DNA from: Oscillospiraceae bacterium
Lineage (GTDB): Bacteria > Bacillota > Clostridia > Oscillospirales > Oscillospiraceae
NCBI GenBank assembly: GCA_902765025.1
Contig: CACWYC010000017.1
Coordinates: 1 to 45,396, forward strand
Direction of reading: 5' to 3'
Length of the DNA stretch: 45,396 bases
Position 1 is the stretch's first letter; each line of letters begins with the position of its first letter. A program made the position numbers and the translations under genes. The notes beneath the pieces were generated by a model that saw only the letters and a list, made by a program, of their open reading frames with translations, had not been told where the DNA came from and ran no database searches. Of this stretch, positions 1 through 8,299 are shown in pieces.

Positions 1-94
1 GAGTCTCTGCACTTATGCGGTTGAACCGCCGTGTACCGAACGGTACGCACGGTGGTGTGAGAGGTCGGGGTTTATTCAGCCCCTCCTACTCGAT
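1..94 (+). ncRNA. 3' end of a group II intron (domains V-VI), truncated by the window edge
   Basis: Positions 22-53 fold as a domain V-like hairpin: CCGTG and TACCG pair with CGGTA and CACGG around a short AA loop. It is followed by GGTGTGAGAGGTC and a second hairpin in which GGGG pairs with CCCC and which ends CTCCTACTCGAT. This layout (domain V, short linker, domain VI with an unpaired A near the 3' end) matches the tails of Firmicutes group II introns. The reverse transcriptase would lie upstream, outside the window. The exact 3' splice point (about 94) is an estimate. Directly downstream is a REP array, so the intron seems to sit in non-coding repeat DNA. Confidence 0.75.
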
Positions 95-625
95 TATCAT
101 AACCCCTCCGTAGGGGCGCTTCAGGTCGCGCCCGCTGCGCGGTAACGATTACCACCAGAGTTGGTTGAATGACACATGGCAACGACGACCGTTCGTAGGG
201 CGGGACCTATGTGTCCCGCCAACCCCGGGTAACGACCACCGCCTAGCCCGGTTGAAAGGCAAACGGCATCATATCCCTCCGTAGGGGCGCTTCAGGTCGC
301 GCCCGCTGCGCGGTGGCAATGATGATAAAGACTATCGCCAGAGGCGTGCGGCTGCGATATCCTCCGTAGGGGCGGGGCTCTGCTCCGCCCGCCTTCCCCC
401 TGGGGGGAAAGGTGTCACGGCCTGCGGCCGTGACGGATGAGGGGGCGACAAGCACAAACCTGTGAAATAACGCAGCCCCTCCGTAGGGGCGGGGCTTACC
501 CCAAGGGCACTGGCTCCACCAACTGCTCATTCTTCGCAGGGTGTCGCTGGCGCTGCTCCGCCCTATCCCGGAAACAATCTCCACCTATGCTGGCTAAAAG
601 GCAAACGGCGTCAAATCCCGCCCCC
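95..625. repeat. REP-like palindromic repeat cluster 1
   Basis: No gene is supported here. The stretch is a mosaic of short imperfect palindromes. One type starts CTCCGTAGGGGCG and continues into GGGGCGGGGC...GCTCCGCCC (368-390, 479-563). A second is GGCGGGAC...GTCCCGCC (about 199-220). A third, TCAGGTCGCGCCCGCTGCGC, occurs twice (121-140 and 291-310). A longer composite unit at about 389-460 has a CTTCCCC/GGGGGAAAGG stem, a CACGGCC/GGCCGTG stem and the tail GACGGATGAGGGGGCGACAA. The same units recur at 7310-8270, and the short palindrome recurs inside the RAYT gene at 27147. This is typical of REP/BIME sequences mobilised by a RAYT enzyme. Confidence 0.85.
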
Positions 626-667
626 AAAAAAAACCAACCCCCGGCCGGCAAACACGCCGCCCGGGGG
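626..667 (-). terminator. Rho-independent terminator of the DMT transporter gene
   Basis: On the minus strand a GC-rich stem (CCCCCGGGCGGC pairing with GCCGGCCGGGGG) ends in a run of eight T, about 10 nt after the stop codon of the gene at 677-1585. Confidence 0.8.
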
Positions 668-676
668 TCATCTTAT

Positions 677-1585
677 TCACGCGTCAAATATACCCAGCAC
701 CACAATGCCGACCGCCACCAGTCCAATCATCACGTAATGCTTCCAGCTCAGCTTCTCCCGCAGGAAAATTCGGCTCCACACCACGCTGGCCACGCAATAG
801 GCCCCAATGATGGACACCGACAGCGCCACGTGCTCGCTGTCCGCCAGGGCATAGATGTAAAAGAACTGTCCGATGGTCTCGAAAATGGCGCCGATGTACT
901 TGGGCGCCTCCCGCTTGGGAATCAGCCTGTCTTTCTTAATCAGCACCACGTAGATAAAACACACCAGCCCCGCTGCCAGGAACGTCAGCTCGTAGGCGCA
1001 GTTGGCGCTGTCCTCGTCCAAAACTTCCAGCACCAGACTGTCGGCAAAGGTGCCGGCGGCGTCCAGAATGGCGTAGAGAATGGGCAGCCCCAACGCCAGC
1101 CACGTCTTGGCGTAATGGTGGTGGCCGAATTCCTGGCGCAACTGGCGCATGGCGTCGTCCTCCCGGGCCTCCACCACGCCTAGGCCGATGGTGGCCAGGC
1201 ATACCACGCCGGTGGCGATGAGCTGCAGCGGCACCAGGTCCCGCAGCCCGCCCATGATGAGGGTCATAATCACCACCAGCGCCCCGGAGGAGTTGCAGAT
1301 GGGGGAGGAGATGGACAGCTCAATGTACCGCAATCCCGCGTAGCCGATGGCCATGGAGATGATGTACAGCAGCGACACCGGCAGATACGTCAGCATCACG
1401 TGCCAGCTCATCTCCACCCCGCCGATGAAAATCTCATAGCAGGCGTGGAGGCCCATCACCAGGCCCACCGCCATCACCATTTTCAGATGGCTTAATTTGT
1501 CGTCCTCATGATTGCACCCGATTTTGCTGAACAGGTCGGACCCGCTCCAGCAGAACAGGCAGATAATGGAAAACCAAAACCACAT
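677..1585 (-). CDS. EamA/DMT-family multispanning membrane transporter
   Basis: A 302-residue integral membrane protein with about ten hydrophobic helices, the usual size and topology of drug/metabolite transporter (EamA) proteins. It opens with a membrane segment (WFWFSIICLFCWSGSDLFSKIG) and ends with a helix finishing VAVGIVVLGIF, typical of the second EamA repeat. A charged loop at about residues 140-160 (EAREDDAMRQLRQEFGHHHY) separates the two five-helix halves. The start is supported by AAGGAG 11 nt upstream. It appears to be transcribed alone, with its own terminator just downstream. Substrate unknown: the family exports amino acids, nucleotides or drugs. No partner gene narrows this down. 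Confidence 0.85.
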   Translation of the reverse strand: MWFWFSIICLFCWSGSDLFSKIGCNHEDDKLSHLKMVMAVGLVMGLHACYEIFIGGVEMSWHVMLTYLPVSLLYIISMAIGYAGLRYIELSISSPICNSSGALVVIMTLIMGGLRDLVPLQLIATGVVCLATIGLGVVEAREDDAMRQLRQEFGHHHYAKTWLALGLPILYAILDAAGTFADSLVLEVLDEDSANCAYELTFLAAGLVCFIYVVLIKKDRLIPKREAPKYIGAIFETIGQFFYIYALADSEHVALSVSIIGAYCVASVVWSRIFLREKLSWKHYVMIGLVAVGIVVLGIFDA

Positions 1586-1687
1586 ATTGATTTGTAAACT
1601 CCTTTTCTGTTATGTCAAATCCGCAGAAAAGGGAAGAGGTGGCGGCCTCCGCCGAAAGGGGTGGTTGGGCATCGTCATCGCAGTATC

Positions 1688-2965
1688 TTACAGGTTCAGT
1701 AAACCCGCCTCCATCATTTTTTGCAGGCTCATCATCACGCCGATTTTGGCGTGGTACCAGGTGAGCCCTCCCTGGAAATACACGGCGTAAGGGGGCCGGA
1801 TGGGGCCGTCGGTGCTCAGCTCAATGCTGGAGCCCTGGTTAAAGGCCCCCGCCGCCATAATGATTTCGCTGTCGTAGCCCGCCATGGCCGAGGGGGTGGG
1901 GGTGGCGTAGCTGTCCACCGGCGCCGCCGCCTGAATGCCCCGGCAGAAGGCGATCATGGCCTCCCGGGAGCCCAGCTCGATGCACTGGATGATGTCGTGG
2001 CGCACCTCGCCGCTGGCGGGCACCACGCGGTAGCCCAGCTTCTCGTAGCACGCGGCGGCAAAGGCCGCCCCCTTCACCGCGGAGGCCACCACCGTGGGAG
2101 CCAGGAACAGGCCCTGGAAAAAGGATTGCAGCAGGTTCATGTTGGCCCCCAGCTCCTTGCCCAGGCCCGGCGCCGTCAGGCGGCAGGCGCAGCGCTCCAC
2201 CAGGTCGGCCCGGCCGCACACGTAGCCGCCGGTGGTGGCAAGGCCGCCGCCGGGGTTCTTGATGAGACTGCCCGCCATGATGTCGGCCCCCACGTGGATG
2301 GGGTCCTTTTCCTCCACGAACTCGCCGTAGCAGTTGTCCACCATGCAGATGACGTCCGGCTTGCACTGCTTGCAAAAGGCGATCAGCTTCCCGATCTCCG
2401 CCACGCCGAAGCTGGGCCGGGTGGCGTAGCCCTTGCTGCGCTGAATGGTCACCATCTTGGTCTTTTCGTTGATGGCCCTGCGGATGCCCTCGTAGTCAAA
2501 GGTGCCGTCGGGCAGCAGGTCCACCTGCCGGTAGCTGACGCCGTATTCTTTCAATGATCCCACGGCGTCCCGAATGCCGATGACCTCCTCCATGGTGTCG
2601 TAGGGTGCCCCCACGGGGGAGAGCAGCTCGTCCCCCGGCAGCAGGTTGGCGCTGAGGGCCAGGTAGAGAGCGTGGGTGCCGCAGGTGATCTGGGGCCGCA
2701 CCAGCGCGTCCTCCGCCCCGAAGCACAGGGCGTACACCTTTTCCAGCACCTCCCGGCCCATATCGTCGTTGCCGTAGCCGGTGGAGGGGTTGAAGTGGGT
2801 CACGTTCACGCCGCATTCCTGCATGGCGTGGAGCACCTTGGCCTGGTTGTATTCCGCAATGGCGTCGATCCGGGCAAATTCCTCCTGCACCGAGGGCAGC
2901 ACGGTGTCGGCAAAGGCCAGCACCTTGTCGTCCAGCCCGAATTGACGGTAGATTTCCTTGTTCAT
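1688..2965 (-). CDS. Methionine gamma-lyase family PLP enzyme (YnbB / 'aluminium resistance' family)
   Basis: A 425-residue fold-type I PLP protein of the family often annotated as aluminium resistance protein or methionine gamma-lyase family. Visible features are the N-terminal FNPSTGYGNDD segment, the PLP-ring region with QITCGTHALYLAL, the aspartate of CMVDNCYGEF, and the Schiff-base lysine in GSLIKNPGGG (residues about 230-240). The family is related to Cys/Met-metabolism lyases but its true substrate is unsettled. The start at 2965 is chosen because AAAGGA lies 8 nt upstream; reading further upstream enters the preceding gene. It lies 20 bp after the unknown gene at 2986-3726, so the two probably form an operon. 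Confidence 0.85.
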   Translation of the reverse strand: MNKEIYRQFGLDDKVLAFADTVLPSVQEEFARIDAIAEYNQAKVLHAMQECGVNVTHFNPSTGYGNDDMGREVLEKVYALCFGAEDALVRPQITCGTHALYLALSANLLPGDELLSPVGAPYDTMEEVIGIRDAVGSLKEYGVSYRQVDLLPDGTFDYEGIRRAINEKTKMVTIQRSKGYATRPSFGVAEIGKLIAFCKQCKPDVICMVDNCYGEFVEEKDPIHVGADIMAGSLIKNPGGGLATTGGYVCGRADLVERCACRLTAPGLGKELGANMNLLQSFFQGLFLAPTVVASAVKGAAFAAACYEKLGYRVVPASGEVRHDIIQCIELGSREAMIAFCRGIQAAAPVDSYATPTPSAMAGYDSEIIMAAGAFNQGSSIELSTDGPIRPPYAVYFQGGLTWYHAKIGVMMSLQKMMEAGLLNL

Positions 2966-2985
2966 CCCTATATCCTTTCTCACGG

Positions 2986-3726
2986 TCACAGCGTCTCGGG
3001 GAAGACGATGCCGTTTCGTTTCATCATCAGCCGGATGGGGTAGTCCCTGTCCAGATAGTTTTGGCAGTACCATTCGTAGGTGGCCTGGGGCAGACGCGCC
3101 AGCTCCGCCGCCTCCCGGCGGAAAGCCTCAAAGGTGGCCTTGTCGCCGCTGAGCAGCGCCGCCGCCACGTCCCCCCGGCCCTCCTCCAGCAGCCGGGTAA
3201 GGCAGCCGTCCATCATGGCGGCGCACTGCCGCTCCTCGTCACTGCCGTAGTCCTCCCGGTGGCCCAGCCAGTATAAAAACTCGTGGGGGTCCAAATCGCG
3301 GTGGGTGGTGACCTGGCTCAGCTTGAAAAAGGCCTCCCGGTCGTCCCGCCCCAGGGCGTCTATCAAAAACCGCACCAGCCCGTCGTCCAGCGCCACGCAG
3401 TCCAGCAGCACCTCAAATGCGTGCTTCCCCGCGTCCGGGTCGGGCCCGGTCCCCTCCGGGGCGGCTGTCTCCTCCGGCGTCTGCTCTGCCATCTGGGCCA
3501 GAGCGTCCAGCCCGCTGTTCTCCGGGGCAAACAATTCCTCCGGCAACGTCCGGCCTTCTTTGGCGGCGCAGGCTTTCACAAATTCCGCCACGCCCATTTC
3601 CCCCACGGCGCGGGTCAACGAGGCCATCTGCTCCGCCTCGTTCCCCTCCGCCAACTCCACCGGCGAGGGGAACTCACCTTGGGTAATGCGTGTGATGTAG
3701 TCCAGAAAACAATCGAATAAAGTCAT
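2986..3726 (-). CDS. Conserved-looking hypothetical protein, 246 aa, acidic
   Basis: Not recognised. The 246-residue product is soluble and rich in Glu, Asp and Ala, with no signal peptide or membrane helix. It has a helical N-terminal part (about 1-75), an acidic low-complexity linker (about 85-105) and a C-terminal helical part containing HEFLYWLGHREDYG and a terminal KRNGIVFPETL. The start (MTLFDCFLDY) follows GGAAAGGCGG; upstream codons lack a ribosome site. It is first in an operon with the PLP lyase-family gene and may share its regulation. Codon use resembles that of its neighbours, arguing for a real gene. Confidence 0.7.
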   Translation of the reverse strand: MTLFDCFLDYITRITQGEFPSPVELAEGNEAEQMASLTRAVGEMGVAEFVKACAAKEGRTLPEELFAPENSGLDALAQMAEQTPEETAAPEGTGPDPDAGKHAFEVLLDCVALDDGLVRFLIDALGRDDREAFFKLSQVTTHRDLDPHEFLYWLGHREDYGSDEERQCAAMMDGCLTRLLEEGRGDVAAALLSGDKATFEAFRREAAELARLPQATYEWYCQNYLDRDYPIRLMMKRNGIVFPETL

Positions 3727-3751
3727 ACCCTCGCCGCCTTTCCAAACGGTG

Positions 3752-3797
3752 ATTTTATCATACAGCAGTTGCCAATGCAAGAAAAACCCGCTATACT
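3752..3797. promoter_or_regulatory. Back-to-back promoters with abutting -35 boxes
   Basis: Plus strand: TTGCCA (3769-3774), 17 bp spacer, TATACT (3792-3797), reading toward the GIY-YIG gene. Minus strand: TTGCAT (complement of 3775-3780), 17 bp spacer, TAAAAT (complement of 3752-3757), reading toward 2986-3726. The two -35 hexamers touch, so the two polymerases would probably compete. Confidence 0.55.
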
Positions 3798-3835
3798 GGG
3801 GAATACTGGGGAAAAACCATCCAAAAGAGGGCCCT

Positions 3836-4174
3836 ATGTACTACGTCTATATGATTCTCTGCCGTGGCGGCGGCTACTATACCGGCCTCACCAACGACCT
3901 TTGCCACCGTATGCGCGCCCACGCCGCCGGCAAGGGCGGCCACTATACCCATGCCCATCCGCCTCTTGCCCTGGCGGCCCTGTGGCGCTGCGCCCACGAG
4001 ACCGCCGCCCGCCGTCTGGAATACGCCATCAAAAGACGCCTTCGCCGCCGTGGAAAAGAATCCCTCATCGCCCACCCCGACGCCCTTCCCTTTGCAAACC
4101 TGCCCCAAGAGGACTATCAACACGTCCCCGGCGTCACGCTGGCGGACTGTCTGGAGGGCCGATTCCATGATTGA
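3836..4174 (+). CDS. GIY-YIG nuclease superfamily protein (YhbQ/UPF0213 type)
   Basis: A 112-residue single-domain protein. The N-terminus MYYVYMILC followed by GGYYTGLTNDLCHRM carries the VYxxxC...YTGxTxD...RxxxH pattern of the small GIY-YIG proteins, and a second half with LEYAIKRRLRRRGKESLI fits the family's ArgLys-rich helix. These proteins are DNA-nuclease-fold proteins of mostly unknown cellular role. The start uses AGAGG 7 nt upstream. Its stop overlaps the start of the next gene by 8 nt, so the Dus-like gene is translationally coupled to it. Confidence 0.88.
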   Translation: MYYVYMILCRGGGYYTGLTNDLCHRMRAHAAGKGGHYTHAHPPLALAALWRCAHETAARRLEYAIKRRLRRRGKESLIAHPDALPFANLPQEDYQHVPGVTLADCLEGRFHD

Positions 4175-5084
4175 GCTCTACGCCGCCCCCCTGGAGGGCA
4201 TCACCACCGCCGTCTGGCGCGCCGCCCACCGCCGCATCTTCGGCGGCGCGGACCGCTACTACACCCCCTTTCTTTCCCCCAACGCCAATTTGTCCTTCCA
4301 GCCCAAGGAGCTGCGGGAGATCACCACCGGCGAGCCGGATTTGGTGCCCCAGCTCCTCACCAACCGCCCGGAGTATTTCATCTGGGCCGCCCGGGAGCTG
4401 GAACAAATGGGCTTCCGCCAGGTGGACTTCAACCTGGGCTGCCCCAGCGGCACGGTGGTGGCCAAGCATAAGGGAGCCGGCCTCCTCACCGACCCCCAGC
4501 AGCTGGACGCGGTGCTGGCGGAAATCTTCGCCGCCATGCCCCACATGGCCATCTCCGTCAAAACCCGCATCGGCCGCTATGACGCCGATGAGTGGCCCGC
4601 CCTGCTGGCGGTGTATGAAAAATACCCCCTCTGCCAGCTCACCGTCCACCCCCGGGTCCAAAAGGAATTCTATACCGGCGCCGCCCACCGTGACGTCTTT
4701 CGCTCCACCCTCTCCGCCACCCGCCTCCCCCTGGTGTATAACGGCGACGTCACCACCCCGGATGACCCCGCCCTCACCTGGGGCTGCCCGGTGATGGTGG
4801 GCCGGGGTCTTGCCGCCGACCCGGCCCTTTTGCGCCGCATCCGTGGCGGCAGCGGTGCCACGCGCCAAGAGCTGCGGCAGTTTCACGATGCCATCTACGA
4901 CGGCTACGCCGCCTACATGGGCCCCGCCGCCGTAGGCCGCCTGCGGGAGCTGTGGAACTACCTGTCCGCACGCTACCGGGACGCCGACCGCCCCCTGAAG
5001 GCCATCCGCAAGGCCAAATCCCCCGCCGACTATCTCCCCGCCGCCCACGCCATCCTGGACGCCTGCCCCCTCACCGACGAATAA
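4167..5084 (+). CDS. tRNA-dihydrouridine synthase family protein
   Basis: A 305-residue TIM-barrel flavoprotein of the Dus family, which reduces uridine in tRNA D-loops using FMN and NAD(P)H. Diagnostic segments are the start YAAPLEGIT (FMN-contacting strand), VDFNLGCPSG (residues about 88-97, with the cysteine that protonates the uracil), SVKTRIG, the HPRVQKEFYTG stretch and YNGDVTTPDD. It is a little shorter than DusA/B/C (about 320-330 residues) because the C-terminal helical domain is reduced. GGAGGG lies 8 nt upstream of the ATG. It is co-transcribed with the GIY-YIG gene. Which position it modifies cannot be told. Confidence 0.9.
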   Translation: MIELYAAPLEGITTAVWRAAHRRIFGGADRYYTPFLSPNANLSFQPKELREITTGEPDLVPQLLTNRPEYFIWAARELEQMGFRQVDFNLGCPSGTVVAKHKGAGLLTDPQQLDAVLAEIFAAMPHMAISVKTRIGRYDADEWPALLAVYEKYPLCQLTVHPRVQKEFYTGAAHRDVFRSTLSATRLPLVYNGDVTTPDDPALTWGCPVMVGRGLAADPALLRRIRGGSGATRQELRQFHDAIYDGYAAYMGPAAVGRLRELWNYLSARYRDADRPLKAIRKAKSPADYLPAAHAILDACPLTDE

Positions 5085-5095
5085 AACACGCAAAA

Positions 5096-5123
5096 AAACA
5101 CCGCCTCTTTCGAGGCGGTGTTT
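5096..5123. terminator. Bidirectional terminator between convergent genes
   Basis: A perfect 12-bp stem (AAACACCGCCTC with GAGGCGGTGTTT) around a 4-nt loop. The T-run is strongest in the minus orientation (seven T), serving the G5/3D gene, but the hairpin also lies 11 nt after the Dus stop. Confidence 0.85.
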
Positions 5124-5143
5124 CCGCAAATCCGATTCCGTTA

Positions 5144-6481
5144 TCAGGGCGACGTTTTCAAAATATAGCACGTCACGTTCCGCCGCCCCCACCGGGCGCA
5201 GTCTGCATAGGTGGGGTACCACACGTCGATGATGTTGCCCTTCACCGCGCCGCCGCAGTCGTAGGCGGTGGCGGTGCCGTACACAAGGCCGGCGCTGCCC
5301 GCCTTGCCCACGTACATGGTGGTGCCGTAGGAGTACACCTTGGGGTCCACCGCCATCACGCCCTTGCCCACGGCGTGGCCCGTGGCGGTAGACGTGCCGC
5401 CGTAGTAGGCGGTGGCGTTGTTGATGACCTCCCGGGTATAAATCATGCTGTACCCGTCGTCAAACACCAGGTAGCCCCCCTCACCGCTGGCAAAGGGATG
5501 GGCGGACACGGCCCTGGCCTCGTTGGGCTGGCTGTACACCAGCTTGCCATACTCCACAATCTGGGTCACGGCGGAGTCATCCTGCCGGTCCACCAGCAGG
5601 CTGTGTACCAGCCGTCCCATGCGGTAGATGTCCTCATAGGTGTCGGTGATGTACCCCGGCTCTCCCTTCTGGACGATTTCGTATTCCCCCGCCGGCAGCG
5701 TGTAATTGGAATAGCTGACGGTCTTGTAGGGCGACACGGTGCGCTCGGTGCGCTCATAGCGCAGCTCGTCGCTGATATGGATCAGGGGCGCATCGCCGGT
5801 GATGTTGATGGCGATCATCTCCTGGGCCGTAGGCGCAATTTCCAACCGCCGCAGCAGATTGTCCACCGTCTCCTTCCAGCTCTCCACGGTGATGACCTCG
5901 TCGCCGTGGCGCACGGTCACCATCAATCCCTCCTCCAGAATCAGCTGTGCGTCCCCCGTGTCCTCGGGGCTGACGCGCAGCATGGGGGTGTCCTCCTCCC
6001 AGGTGGGGTAGTTCATAATGACCCGGGGGCCGTCCTCGTCCACCAGCAGGTAGACCTGTTCTGCCCGGGCGGGCTGGGCGTAGGCCACGCACAGCGGCAG
6101 CGCCACCAGCGATGCCACCGCGCAGTAGAATGTCAGCCGCACCAGGCTGTGGCGGTTGAAATAGGAATGGGTCCGCCGCAGAAATTGATACTGTGGCAGC
6201 TCCCACACGGCCCTGCCGAATCGATGGGCCCTGTCTGCCGCCGCCCGGGCGAAGGGCGTGGCGCAAAACCGCGCCCACTGCTTATCCGCCCACAGCGCCA
6301 GCCGGACGTCCAGCCGGCACAGCCACCGCCGCAGCACCGCCGCCAGCGCGCCGCACCAGCTGCCCAGCACGCCCAGCAGCCACGCAAGGGCCCGGTACTG
6401 GGGCAGCGCCCGCACCGCCTGGCCCACAGTCTCCCGGGGCACCGGCGCGAGGAGCGCATATTGTGTCAATGGATCTTTCAT
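5144..6481 (-). CDS. G5 / 3D-domain cell-wall protein (YabE/Rpf2-like)
   Basis: A 445-residue protein. The C-terminal ~85 residues form a 3D domain, named for three aspartates: VMAVDPKVYSYGTTMYV, ATAYDCGGAVKG and NIIDVWYPTY. The domain is related to MltA-type lytic enzymes and binds or cleaves peptidoglycan. Before it are a DUF348-like region (about 140-230) and a G5-like segment (RTERTVSPYKTV...KGEPGYI). One membrane helix lies at about residues 115-135, preceded by an unusual ~110-residue, Arg/Trp-rich N-terminal region without a signal peptide, so the wall domains should be extracytoplasmic and the N-terminus cytoplasmic. Upstream is a strong promoter shared back-to-back with yqeC. Confidence 0.85.
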   Translation of the reverse strand: MKDPLTQYALLAPVPRETVGQAVRALPQYRALAWLLGVLGSWCGALAAVLRRWLCRLDVRLALWADKQWARFCATPFARAAADRAHRFGRAVWELPQYQFLRRTHSYFNRHSLVRLTFYCAVASLVALPLCVAYAQPARAEQVYLLVDEDGPRVIMNYPTWEEDTPMLRVSPEDTGDAQLILEEGLMVTVRHGDEVITVESWKETVDNLLRRLEIAPTAQEMIAINITGDAPLIHISDELRYERTERTVSPYKTVSYSNYTLPAGEYEIVQKGEPGYITDTYEDIYRMGRLVHSLLVDRQDDSAVTQIVEYGKLVYSQPNEARAVSAHPFASGEGGYLVFDDGYSMIYTREVINNATAYYGGTSTATGHAVGKGVMAVDPKVYSYGTTMYVGKAGSAGLVYGTATAYDCGGAVKGNIIDVWYPTYADCARWGRRNVTCYILKTSP

Positions 6482-6541
6482 AACCGTTATCAGCCCTCCA
6501 TCGGGGCCGAATCCTTTCCTTTTTACGCAAACGTAGGCCGA

Positions 6542-6592
6542 ATTATATCACTTTCGTCACCATTTGTCAAATCGCCCCCGCTGTGGTATACT
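6542..6592. promoter_or_regulatory. Overlapping divergent sigma-A promoters (yqeC / G5-3D gene)
   Basis: Plus strand: TTGTCA (6564-6569), 17 bp, TATACT (6587-6592). Minus strand: TTGACA (complement of 6565-6570), 17 bp, TATAAT (complement of 6542-6547). The two -35 hexamers are the same seven base pairs read on opposite strands, so simultaneous polymerase binding looks impossible. Confidence 0.75.
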
Positions 6593-6638
6593 CCATCACA
6601 GGATTCATCCCTCATTTTATGCCCGGGAGGCCACCGAA

Positions 6639-7307
6639 ATGAAACTATCCGCACTCCTGTCCGTCACCCCCGGCGTCACCGCCCTCATAGGCAGCGGCGG
6701 CAAAACGTCTCTCATGTACCACCTGTGCAGCGAGCTGCGCCGCCAGGGCACCGTGCTGCTGGCTACCACCACCCACATCTATCCCCCGGAGCAGTTCCCT
6801 CTGGCCACCACGGCGGAGGCATGTGAAAAAGCCCTTCGGGAAAAGGGCGTGGCCTGCGCCGGCACCCCCGCCGAACACGGCAAATGGACCGCCCCCGCCT
6901 TCGACGGCTGGCAGTCCATGGCGGACTTCGTGCTGGTGGAGGCCGACGGCGCCCACGGCCTGCCCCTGAAGGCCCATCTGCCCCATGAGCCGGTGATTCC
7001 CGACGGCGCCAATAACGTGATCTGCGTGGTGGGGGCCTCCGGCTGGGGCCAGCCCATCGTGGCCGCCGCCCACCGCAGCGAGCAGTTTGCCGCCCTGGCG
7101 GGGACGGAACCTCTCACCAAGGCCACGCCGGAGCACACCGCCGCCGTCATCGCCGCCGAGGGCTTCGCCCACCGGGTGTTCGTCAACCAGACCGACGCCC
7201 TGCCCCGCTTCTCCGCCACCTTTATGGTCAAGGACTTCGCAAAAGCGGCAAATCTCCCCACCGTCTCCGGCTCCCTCCGCCAAGGCACCTGGCAACGCAT
7301 CCGCTGA
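6639..7307 (+). CDS. yqeC: Selenium cofactor biosynthesis protein YqeC
   Basis: A 222-residue protein with a P-loop near the N-terminus (IGSGGKTSLMYHL, residues about 17-29), then LLATTTHIYPP and the signature FVLVEADGAHGLPLKAH, followed by NQTDAL near the C-terminus. This is the YqeC family, a NTPase-like protein found with selenium-dependent molybdenum hydroxylases and thought to act in making or inserting their labile selenium cofactor. GGGAGG lies 9 nt before the ATG. It appears monocistronic. Its presence predicts a selenium-dependent xanthine dehydrogenase-like enzyme in the genome, which fits the purine genes 7-20 kb away. Confidence 0.88.
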   Translation: MKLSALLSVTPGVTALIGSGGKTSLMYHLCSELRRQGTVLLATTTHIYPPEQFPLATTAEACEKALREKGVACAGTPAEHGKWTAPAFDGWQSMADFVLVEADGAHGLPLKAHLPHEPVIPDGANNVICVVGASGWGQPIVAAAHRSEQFAALAGTEPLTKATPEHTAAVIAAEGFAHRVFVNQTDALPRFSATFMVKDFAKAANLPTVSGSLRQGTWQRIR

Positions 7308-7309
7308 AT

Positions 7310-8275
7310 CACCCCGGCGCCCTCGCCTTCCCCCAAGGGGGGAAGGTGTCAGCGAAGCTGACGGATGAGGGGGCGACAAGCACAAACCTGCGAGAAACGC
7401 AGCCCCTCCGTAGGGGCGGACGACCCTGTCCGCCCCAACCCACCGCCGATACCCCCAAACCCCGGTTGGTTGATAAAACGCCTCCACACCATCGTAGGGG
7501 CCGACGCCCTCGGCGGCCCGCCAACCCGGCATCGACAACCGCCACGAACGGTCAAATGGCAATCGGCCTCGACACCCTCCGTAGGGGCGGGGCTCTGCTC
7601 CGCCCAACCCGCCGCCGACACCCCCAGACCCCGGTCAAATGGCAATCGGCCTCGACACCCTCCGTAGGGGCGGACGACTCTGTCCGCCCCCGTCACAAAT
7701 GCATCCAACCTTGGTTGAATGGCAAACGGAAACAACCAACCGCCCCGCCTTCCCCTCGGGGGGAAGGTGTCACGGCCTCCGGGCCGTGACGGATGAGGGG
7801 GCGACAAGCACAAACCTGTGAAAAAACGCAGCCCCTCCGTAGGGGCGGACGACCCTGTCCGCCCCAACCCACCGCCGATACCCCCAAACCCCGGTTGGTT
7901 GATAAAACGCCTCCACACCATCGGTAGCGATAACCCCCACGAATGGTTGAATGGTAACCGGATTCAATAACCGTCCGTAGGGCGGGACTACCCCAAGGGC
8001 ACTGGCTCCACATACCGCTCATGCTTCGCGGTGTGTCGCTGGCGCTATGTGTCCCGCCAACCCGGCAACGACAACCCTCACGAATGGTTGCATGGCAATC
8101 GAATGCAACACCCCTCCGTAGGGGCGGGGCTCTGCTCCGCCCTATCCCGGTAGCAATCTCCTCCCATGCCGGTTGAATGGCAAACGGAAACAGCCAACCG
8201 CCTCGCCTTCCCATCAGGGAAAAATGTGTCACGGCCTCCGGCCGTGACGGATGAGGGGGCGATGCTCCGTCAACT
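7310..8275. repeat. REP-like palindromic repeat array 2 (about 1 kb, no gene)
   Basis: No credible gene lies in this kilobase. The composite unit with paired CTTCCCC/GGGGGAAGG and CAGCGAAGCTG or CACGGCC...GGCCGTG stems, then GACGGATGAGGGGGCGACAA, occurs at about 7320-7385, 7748-7813 and (variant) 8205-8262. GTAGGGGCGGACGACCCTGT-type palindromes occur at 7411-7435, 7664-7689 and 7841-7865; the GGGGCGGGGCTCTGCTCC type at 7582-7603 and 8120-8142. A 97-bp block (7402-7498) is repeated identically at 7832-7923 and just beyond. Short spacers carry variants of GGTTGAATGGCAA. Confidence 0.9.
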
Positions 8276-8299
8276 TACCGCAAAAACAACCCCAAAAAA

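Noticed and set aside
437..1183. Long reading frame across REP DNA and antisense to the DMT gene
   Set aside because: It is the GC-driven opposite strand of a clear transporter gene; its start lies in repeat sequence.
1721..2557. 278-codon frame opposite the methionine gamma-lyase-family gene
   Set aside because: Antisense shadow caused by high third-position GC; His/Gly/Ala-rich, with no family features.
7346..8232. Several overlapping reading frames of 60-190 codons
   Set aside because: All are translations of REP units with Pro/Arg-rich, repetitive sequence and no ribosome sites.
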